A stretch of 60,976 nt of DNA from IMG/VR virus record IMGVR_UViG_3300007516_004456, positions 1 to 60,976 of that record. One strand, written 5' to 3'. The notes under the pieces are model-generated. The model searched no databases, was not told the origin of the DNA, and saw only the letters and a list, made by a program, of their open reading frames with translations. Position 1 is the first letter of the stretch. Every line of letters starts with the position of its first letter. Both the position numbers and the translations under genes were made by a program. This DNA is from a virus. This document shows, piece after piece, positions 55,856-60,976 of the stretch.

Positions 55856-56327
55856 AAGAATAGATATTCCAAAATATATTAAAGATCATGAAATAGAACC
55901 TAAAAATATATCGGATAATATTTTTTGCGGGAACATTGAAGAATTCATTGGCGGAGACAAACAGTCAATTGATTTGCTAATTGAACGCCTTAAAAAATTT
56001 AAAGAAATAGGAGAGAAGAAAGGTTTTGACGAGTTTAATATTTGGGTTGAGGGTGGATTTTGTCCTGAAGATAAAGAAACACTAACAATTGTAGCATCTC
56101 GTAAAGAGACAAAAGAAGAAATTGAAAAAAGAATTCAATCTATTATAGAATTACATAAAGATAAATGTCGAGAATCAAGGGAAAAAACAAAAAAACGTAA
56201 ACAGCGAGAAAAAGAGCATGCCATCAATATCCTCAAACGAGATGGATATACTATCAATATCCTCAAACGAGATGGATATACTATCAATATCCTCAAACGA
56301 GATGGATATACTATTACAAAAGATTAA
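55836..56327 (+). CDS. Hypothetical protein with triplicated 10-residue C-terminal repeat
   Basis: A 163-residue protein; the start overlaps the upstream methyltransferase gene by 20 nt. The N-terminal ~95 residues look globular (IDLLIERLKKFKEIGEKKGF), followed by a long charged, probably coiled-coil helix (KEEIEKRIQSIIELHKDK; REKTKKRKQREKEH). The C-terminus is three identical copies of INILKRDGYT encoded by three perfect 30-bp repeats. No family is recognised. The repeat could be a protein-interaction tail or a recent slippage expansion. Confidence 0.6.
   Translation: MTKTISKRIDIPKYIKDHEIEPKNISDNIFCGNIEEFIGGDKQSIDLLIERLKKFKEIGEKKGFDEFNIWVEGGFCPEDKETLTIVASRKETKEEIEKRIQSIIELHKDKCRESREKTKKRKQREKEHAINILKRDGYTINILKRDGYTINILKRDGYTITKD
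56223..56312 (+). repeat. Three perfect 30-bp tandem repeats inside a gene
   Basis: Units at 56223-56252, 56253-56282 and 56283-56312 are identical, each encoding INILKRDGYT in frame. There are no spacers, so this is a tandem repeat and not a CRISPR array. Perfect identity indicates recent expansion or selection or recombination keeping the copies equal. Copy-number changes stay in frame because the unit is divisible by three. Confidence 0.95.
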
Positions 56328-56344
56328 AAATCGGAAATACAAAT

Positions 56345-58285
56345 ATGAATGACTATGAAAATAAAATTATTCACGCAGATGTTATCGAAGGATTGAAACA
56401 GATTCCTGATGAATCCGTTTCACTAGTTTTCAGTAGCCCGCCTTATAATGTTCGTATATCATATGGAGGTAATCATGACGACGATATGCCTTATGCTGAC
56501 TATTTGAACTGGCTTAGGGGAGTCTGGATTGAGTGTAAGCGAGTACTTAAGCCAGGAGGACGCCTTATTATCAATATTGACGCTCCCACCAATCGTCAAG
56601 AGGATAGAGAGCAAGAATATCTGCGTCCTATTTATGCTGATCTGATTAATATGATGAAAGATATTGGTGGATTGTTGTTTAAGACAGAGATTATGTGGTA
56701 TAAGCAGAATGTAGCGGGACGTAAAACTGCTTGGGGGTGTTTTGATGAACAAACGAGAGTTGTGACTAAATCAGGCATTAAGAGATGGATAGATGTTACC
56801 GAAGATGATTATTTTTTGACTCTTAATCTCTCAACAAGGGATGTTGAATATCAAAAACCCCTTGGATTGGTTAAACGTCCGTACAAGGGGGCGATGTATA
56901 GGCTGAAGAACAAGACAACCGATTTGTTGGTGACTCCTAATCATAACATGATTGTTGAAGACTATCGGCAACGACTAAAATTGAGAGAGATGCAAAATTG
57001 TCCTAAATCTTTTCGAATGCCTAAGCACCATAATGGATTAAAATTCACCAACGAGGATGTGGAAAAATTTGAGATACCAACTTGCTCTTATGGGAAGAGA
57101 ACAAATCCGGCATATATCGAAAATGAATCATTTAGTGTTTTAATGGATGATTGGTTGAGGTTTCTGGGTATTTGGTTTACAGACGGTAATGTAGATTACA
57201 GTAAAGATAGAGGATATTATAAGGTATCGATTTATCAATCTAAACCAAAGTTTCTTTCTGAAGTTAAATCGCTTTTAGACCGACTTCCTTGGTTTTTTCG
57301 TTACAAAGCGAGCAAGACAGAATGGTATGTTTGCAATAAACGGCTTGCAGCATTCCTCTATCAATTTGGAGATAAGATTAATAGACAGGTGCCATCTTTC
57401 ATATACGATTTGTCTCCTCGCCAGAAAAGGATTTTTATAGATTGGTTATTCATTGGAGATGGACATAAGAGTGACAAGTGCAATGGATATCTCGCAATAG
57501 CATCCAGGGCATTTGTTGATGGAATAGTCCCGCTTTTTTATGAATGTGGGTTATTTGTTTCCATATCTCGCAAATCTGAAAAGTCTATGACGACGCAGAA
57601 TCAAAAGAATCGTTTGTTAAACGGTAAGGTTGTAAATTGCAACCACAGGTTATGGTTGATAAACATTTTGTCTTCTAAAAACTATTATATTGAAAAAGAG
57701 TACATTGATAAAATAGATTATGATGGTATGATTTATTGTGCTGAAGTTCCTAATCATGCTCTGTTGGTAGAGCGAAATGGTAAAATGGCATGGTCGGGTA
57801 ATTCTTATTGTTTGCCTTCAAACCCAAATATTCGTCGTTTGCATGAGTACGTTTTAGTTTGGTGTAAGGATCAATTTAAATTAGAGGGCGATTCTAATCT
57901 TGCAGATATTACAGATGAAGAGTTCCAACAATGGACAACATCTATGTGGTTTATTTCTCCAGAAACTAGAAACCTTGGGGGTCATCCTGTTCCTTTTCCA
58001 GAAGAGCTTGTTAAGCGAGTAATTAAACTTTTTACCTATCGAGAGAATTTGGTTTTGGACCCGTTTTCTGGTTCCGGGACAACTTGTGCTGTAGCCAAGA
58101 AGCTAGGTAGAAGATATGTTGGGATTGATAATAATCTTGATTTTGTGCAATATTCTAAAGATCGTTTGAGGTCAGTGGCTTCCGCTGATATGTTTGCTGT
58201 AGATAGAGACTCGTTAATGGTAAGACGAAATAGGTTGAAGAAAGAAGCGGGGAAAAGAGTAATAGAAACCGATATATTTAAGTGA
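56345..58285 (+). CDS. Beta-class DNA methyltransferase, interrupted by an intein
   Basis: A 646-residue precursor; removing the 355-residue intein leaves about 291 residues. The N-terminus carries SSPPYNVRISYGG (SPPY 31-34), then ECKRVLKPGGRLIINID. The intein splits the conserved TAWG-SYCLPSNPNIRRLHEY. The C-terminal part has GGHPVPFPEELVKRVIKLF and the AdoMet motif DPFSGSGTTCAVAKKLGRRY from residue 572. It is related in design to the methyltransferase two genes upstream. Target base and site are unknown. No restriction enzyme gene is nearby. It ends with a GTGA overlap to the next possible start. Confidence 0.9.
   Translation: MNDYENKIIHADVIEGLKQIPDESVSLVFSSPPYNVRISYGGNHDDDMPYADYLNWLRGVWIECKRVLKPGGRLIINIDAPTNRQEDREQEYLRPIYADLINMMKDIGGLLFKTEIMWYKQNVAGRKTAWGCFDEQTRVVTKSGIKRWIDVTEDDYFLTLNLSTRDVEYQKPLGLVKRPYKGAMYRLKNKTTDLLVTPNHNMIVEDYRQRLKLREMQNCPKSFRMPKHHNGLKFTNEDVEKFEIPTCSYGKRTNPAYIENESFSVLMDDWLRFLGIWFTDGNVDYSKDRGYYKVSIYQSKPKFLSEVKSLLDRLPWFFRYKASKTEWYVCNKRLAAFLYQFGDKINRQVPSFIYDLSPRQKRIFIDWLFIGDGHKSDKCNGYLAIASRAFVDGIVPLFYECGLFVSISRKSEKSMTTQNQKNRLLNGKVVNCNHRLWLINILSSKNYYIEKEYIDKIDYDGMIYCAEVPNHALLVERNGKMAWSGNSYCLPSNPNIRRLHEYVLVWCKDQFKLEGDSNLADITDEEFQQWTTSMWFISPETRNLGGHPVPFPEELVKRVIKLFTYRENLVLDPFSGSGTTCAVAKKLGRRYVGIDNNLDFVQYSKDRLRSVASADMFAVDRDSLMVRRNRLKKEAGKRVIETDIFK
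56738..57802 (+). mobile_element. Intein with LAGLIDADG endonuclease in a DNA methyltransferase
   Basis: A protein-splicing element of 355 codons (precursor residues 132-486). The N-terminal block is CFDEQTRVVTKSGIKRWIDV, block B TDLLVTPNHNMIVED, and the C-terminal blocks YCAEVPNHALLVERNGK, then AWSGN before Ser+1. The residue before the terminal Asn is Gly rather than the usual His. LAGLIDADG-like motifs LGIWFTDGNV (~274) and IDWLFIGDGH (~365) indicate an endonuclease. Confidence 0.9.
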
Positions 58286-58722
58286 TAGATATGGAATGCG
58301 AAATAGAGTTTGATGATATCACGGTAATTGAGGCTGAGGGTCTCTTTGAAGTTATTTATGAGATTATGAGTAACGATGGCGTTATTCTTGGTCCATGGGT
58401 TGTTAAAACAAACGCAAATATTATGACTCCGTATGGAGTTAGTTGGATTACCTTAGATCTATATAGTAATCGGGACATTTTTATTGTTGATTACAGTCCG
58501 TCTGTGAAAGATGTTTATTACAATCCAGATTTACAGGTGTTAGCTGAATGGGCTACAAAATCAGGATGGCATATGCCTAAAGTTACGCAGGATTTAGCTG
58601 AGACAAGTATAAATTTTTGGCAGCATTTTCGTCTTTCTGGACTTGTTGAAAGCGAATATCTAGAGAAGCGATATGGTAGATTACCAGAAATGGAGATAGA
58701 GGGAGAAGATGGTTTTGGCTAA
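58282..58722 (+). CDS. Hypothetical acidic protein
   Basis: A 146-residue acidic protein. The start is GTG 58282 (sharing GTGA with the upstream stop) or ATG 58291; neither has a good Shine-Dalgarno, and the first is preferred only for coupling. It looks like a small alpha/beta protein with aromatic-rich segments (WATKSGWHMPKV; SINFWQHFRLSGLVESEYLE). No family or catalytic motif is recognised. It overlaps the following zinc-ribbon gene by 14 nt. Confidence 0.55.
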   Translation: MIDMECEIEFDDITVIEAEGLFEVIYEIMSNDGVILGPWVVKTNANIMTPYGVSWITLDLYSNRDIFIVDYSPSVKDVYYNPDLQVLAEWATKSGWHMPKVTQDLAETSINFWQHFRLSGLVESEYLEKRYGRLPEMEIEGEDGFG

Positions 58723-58939
58723 TGAACCGGATCATATTTCTGAATGTCCAGTCTGTAGATATGCTTCAAAAGGATATCTTAATATCTATGGTAGAGTCTG
58801 CACTAAGTGTGGAGAGTTCATAGAACCGGATGTTGAACCTAAATTTGTGACGATAAATAACCAACAGAAGCAAAAAAATCAAGAGACGGTGAGATATCAC
58901 CTGCGTAAGAAAATGCGGAGAACAGATAATGTCAATTGA
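58709..58939 (+). CDS. Small zinc-ribbon protein
   Basis: A 76-residue protein with CPVC (C13/C16) and CTKC (C31/C34), a four-Cys zinc ribbon with the GRVCTKCGEF turn typical of RNA-polymerase-type or ribosomal zinc ribbons. The C-terminal half is basic (RYHLRKKMRR), suggesting nucleic-acid contact. It overlaps both neighbours (14 nt and 11 nt). The family is otherwise not recognised; it could be a transcription or translation accessory factor. Confidence 0.6.
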   Translation: MVLANEPDHISECPVCRYASKGYLNIYGRVCTKCGEFIEPDVEPKFVTINNQQKQKNQETVRYHLRKKMRRTDNVN

Positions 58940-59735
58940 GAGAGAAGATGCCAAAATCAGTTTGAATTTCACATATTCTCATGAAGATGAGGATAGGGAT
59001 ACAGAAATTAAGATTATGGTACAATTTGGTCAAACCGAGGAATTTGGTGATACTATATCGTGTAGCTCAGATGGCGAGGAGTGGTTTAGTTTTCCGGCTG
59101 AGTTTTTTAAAGAAGTCTCTGATTTTCTGGTGGAGAAAGGTGTTTTTATGCCGACATCTCCATCCCTTGATGCTGCTGAAAGAAAAGTTTCAATTATTAA
59201 TCGATCTACTACAGCAGCGATTACTCCTCCTTCGATTGAAAGAAAAGCTGCTATTCCAGTTCCTCCTAATGCTATTACCGCTCAACCAGTAACTACGTCT
59301 CCTGCAACAGCAACAATAATGTCTGATGAGGATTTGCGGTCTATAGATGAAACTGAACCAGTTGGAAGCTTGACGAGTGATCCAGCGTCCAATCAAACGT
59401 CTGTGATAGTGCCAGTAGCAGTTCAAGCAGCAAGACCGTCAGCAGCAAGACCGTCTTCTCCGATTAAGACAGCTCATCGTATTGACCCTAATGAGCAACA
59501 GGTTCAGCAGAATAAAGTCGGTATTGTTATTACGCCGGAGACAGCCAAGAGTATGCCAATTCCCAATCGTCCTGTAAAAAGGTCTTTGCCAGACGTAAAA
59601 GAAGAATCTCCATATCGAAGACCTATCCCAAGAGGACATTCATCGTCTAATGAGGGTTCATTGTTGCCGGATGACTTTGACCCAGCAACGGACGGAAATG
59701 AAGGACATATGCTTCCTGACGATTTCGATGAGTAA
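58929..59735 (+). CDS. Hypothetical protein with long disordered tail
   Basis: A 268-residue protein. Residues ~1-75 look like a compact beta domain (KISLNFTYSHEDEDRDTEIK; GEEWFSFPAEFFKEVSDFLV). Residues ~80-268 are Pro/Ser/Thr/Ala-rich and probably disordered. Two AARPS repeats and a duplicated acidic motif at the C-terminus (LLPDDFD and MLPDDFDE) may be short binding peptides. No family is recognised. The tail could tether a partner protein, for example on DNA or at the replisome, by inference only. Confidence 0.55.
   Translation: MSIEREDAKISLNFTYSHEDEDRDTEIKIMVQFGQTEEFGDTISCSSDGEEWFSFPAEFFKEVSDFLVEKGVFMPTSPSLDAAERKVSIINRSTTAAITPPSIERKAAIPVPPNAITAQPVTTSPATATIMSDEDLRSIDETEPVGSLTSDPASNQTSVIVPVAVQAARPSAARPSSPIKTAHRIDPNEQQVQQNKVGIVITPETAKSMPIPNRPVKRSLPDVKEESPYRRPIPRGHSSSNEGSLLPDDFDPATDGNEGHMLPDDFDE
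59426..59455 (+). repeat. Two perfect 15-bp tandem repeats
   Basis: AGCAGCAAGACCGTC occurs twice head to tail (59426-59440 and 59441-59455), encoding AARPS repeats in the disordered tail of the surrounding gene. It is a small in-frame duplication. Confidence 0.8.
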
Positions 59736-59740
59736 TAGTT

Positions 59741-59956
59741 ATGGAATATCGTTGTAAAAGTATTCCTATAACAAAGTTGCCTGTTGGGGCTAGAGGTTTG
59801 GGTCGCCCACTTTGTGATCTTTGTGCAACTAGAGACTGTACTAATCCAATTCAACAAAGACGGGTGGCGATATTCGGTGTTACAGTAAACATGCGAGTTA
59901 TTGATCGAGGTATGGATCCCGGTATGGTTATAGAGTGTGAGGGATTCACTCAATGA
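59741..59956 (+). CDS. Small Cys-containing hypothetical protein
   Basis: A 71-residue protein starting at ATG 59741. Cysteines at 5, 25, 28 and 33 (CDLCATRDC) could bind zinc, and a compact beta-like C-terminal part follows (VAIFGVTVNMRVIDRGMDPG). It overlaps the next gene by 4 nt. No family is recognised. It is one of several small Cys-rich proteins in this operon. Confidence 0.5.
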   Translation: MEYRCKSIPITKLPVGARGLGRPLCDLCATRDCTNPIQQRRVAIFGVTVNMRVIDRGMDPGMVIECEGFTQ

Positions 59957-60741
59957 TAAAAAAATTAACATGGTCTGATGCTGTTAAAATAAAAAGAACA
60001 GACAGGAAACAAAAAGAGCAGGCTGTTCAAATATCTGCCGATAATATGAATCGTATTGCTAATTATCATGGCACTTCAAAAATTTGTTATCCAGAATATG
60101 CAAAATCTTTTGATTATGTAATCTCCTGCTGTCCCTCTGTTAAGGCTAGTGAAGTATCTCTTTATTTTTGTCCAGCAGCATATTTAAAAAAAATAGGATA
60201 CGATAGGGTTGCTGGCTTCTATGACGTATCACATAGAGTCGTAGTTATCTGTGAAGATACTGATAAAATTACTGTCTCAAAACAAAATGGTCCGTTTGAA
60301 TCTGTGCGAGGTAAATTTGAGATAGATGAGATCATCGTTCATGAGCTTCTTCATTACGCTCATCATGCGATGGGATATATGGGTATAAGTATTAACCTGG
60401 AAGAAGAGTTTGCTTATGGAAATTCAGTAGGATATCTTAAAAAAAAGGGCTATTCTGACGAGGAAATTATCAGGTATAATTTTCTACCATATCTTATACA
60501 AACAATAAATACTCGTAAAATTTTCGCACAAGTTATTGGCGAACAACTTTCAACGCTGACTCCGGATAAACTAAAAAGACTTTTTAAGAAGCATGAACAA
60601 GAAATATTTGATATTGTCGAGGAAATTGCATTAGAAAAAGGTCGTAAGCTCATTTTGATCTATAGTGAACAAATAACAGATAATGTGTCGATAAATAAAT
60701 CTATGAAAACTAATAGGTTAGATTTTTTGGATTTATCATAA
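59953..60741 (+). CDS. HExxH zinc metalloprotease-like protein
   Basis: A 262-residue protein with a zincin motif HELLHYAHH (H130, E131, H134), preceded by a hydrophobic strand (FEIDEIIV) and followed at 150-152 by Glu residues (LEEEFAYGN) that may supply the third zinc ligand, as in gluzincins. The architecture resembles small soluble metallopeptidases, but no specific family is recognised. Lys-rich N- and C-terminal regions flank the core. Possible roles are cleavage of a host or virion protein. It starts in a 4-nt overlap with the upstream gene and shares a base with the next start (TAATG). Confidence 0.65.
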   Translation: MIKKLTWSDAVKIKRTDRKQKEQAVQISADNMNRIANYHGTSKICYPEYAKSFDYVISCCPSVKASEVSLYFCPAAYLKKIGYDRVAGFYDVSHRVVVICEDTDKITVSKQNGPFESVRGKFEIDEIIVHELLHYAHHAMGYMGISINLEEEFAYGNSVGYLKKKGYSDEEIIRYNFLPYLIQTINTRKIFAQVIGEQLSTLTPDKLKRLFKKHEQEIFDIVEEIALEKGRKLILIYSEQITDNVSINKSMKTNRLDFLDLS

Positions 60742-60976
60742 TGGCTTTATACCAGTTTAAGCATCCTGAGACAGATGAAATATTTGAAGAATTTCGACCT
60801 ATAAGTAAAAGAGACGAACCATTTATCGCTCCTGATGGAGTTAAATGTGAAAGATTAATAGTTCCAAGTAGTGTAAGTGTAAAAGATAACAGTAAGGAAG
60901 TTTGGGACTATAACGATTTCCGAGGAAAATCTATGCCAAAGTACGTTCGATATCGAGATGGTCATAGAGAGAAATA
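60741..60976 (+). CDS. Hypothetical protein, FmdB-like N-terminus (3' truncated)
   Basis: The first 78 codons of a gene that runs off the window. ATG 60741 shares its A with the previous TAA. The N-terminus MALYQFKHPETDEIFEEFRP resembles the start of FmdB-type zinc-ribbon proteins (M-P-x-Y-x-x-x-x-x-x-C-G...F-E), but the expected Cys pairs are not visible in this part; only one Cys occurs (GVKCERLIV). The call is tentative. Confidence 0.45.
   Translation, partial: MALYQFKHPETDEIFEEFRPISKRDEPFIAPDGVKCERLIVPSSVSVKDNSKEVWDYNDFRGKSMPKYVRYRDGHREK

Noticed and set aside
56223-56312. CRISPR array
   Set aside because: The repeats are directly adjacent without spacers and translate in frame as part of a gene.
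46244-58285. Complete restriction-modification system
   Set aside because: Three methyltransferases are present, but no restriction endonuclease or specificity subunit is recognisable. The LAGLIDADG domains belong to inteins.
1-60976. tRNA or rRNA genes
   Set aside because: All gaps are about 100 bp or less, and none shows a cloverleaf with T-loop GTTCRA and acceptor pairing.
1-60976. Alternative genetic code (recoded stop)
   Set aside because: Long frames end normally with TAA, TAG and TGA, and no domain is interrupted by an in-frame stop.

Overview
The window is about 61 kb of AT-rich DNA in which every supported gene lies on the + strand. Genes are packed with 4-20 bp overlaps or gaps of at most about 100 bp, and no stretch over 300 bp lacks a gene. 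Giant virion-type proteins built from adhesion and beta-propeller modules sit next to a phage-type replication set (SF2 helicase, DnaB-type helicase, primase zinc domain, three DNA methyltransferases) with three inteins. There are no ribosomal, tRNA or central-metabolism genes. This points to a large tailed dsDNA phage ('huge/jumbo phage' type). The host cannot be read from the sequence. The standard genetic code works throughout, with TAA, TAG and TGA all used as stops.

Region 1 (1-38.3 kb) holds thirteen consecutive genes, the first cut by the window edge. Eleven encode large or very large putative virion (tail fibre/baseplate/adhesin) proteins of 284 to about 2,970 residues. Their modules include a seven-bladed FG-GAP (integrin-alpha-like) propeller, W-x-D/S-x-R blades, Asp-box (BNR) blades, Kelch repeats, FN3 and Ig-like domains, LamG lectin-like domains, a CBM-like domain, an F5/8C-like domain, and VWA domains with MIDAS motifs. 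One VWA domain looks split, its two complementary halves lying about 2,100 residues apart in the largest protein. A GT4-type glycosyltransferase gene and a small unknown gene are embedded in this operon.

Region 2 (38.4-41.1 kb) is a cassette of three glycosyltransferases (GT2, GT4, GT2). With the embedded GT4 they could glycosylate the neighbouring virion proteins or modify host glycans; this is inference. An identical 12-nt motif lies just upstream of the first gene of the cassette and of the isolated GT4 gene.

Region 3 (41.2-43.3 kb) holds four small or unrecognised proteins. Region 4 (43.3-61 kb) is the information-processing block: a UvsW-like SF2 helicase (intein in motif V), a D12-class adenine methyltransferase, an unknown protein, a full-length translation initiation factor IF3, a Ycf46-type AAA+ ATPase, a putative helicase loader with degenerate P-loop, a DnaB-type helicase (intein in the P-loop), a CHC2 primase zinc domain without TOPRIM, two beta-class methyltransferases (one with an intein), an HExxH zincin, and several small Cys-rich proteins. 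The loader, DnaB and CHC2 genes are consecutive and probably form the primosome. IF3 suggests takeover of host translation initiation.

The most notable observations are the bipartite VWA domain, the integrin-like adhesion repertoire co-located with glycosyltransferases, three independent inteins within about 13.3 kb at catalytic motifs (one probably a rare Ser1 intein), and the phage IF3 next to a Ycf46-type ATPase. All functional calls rest on reading motifs by eye; no database search was run.
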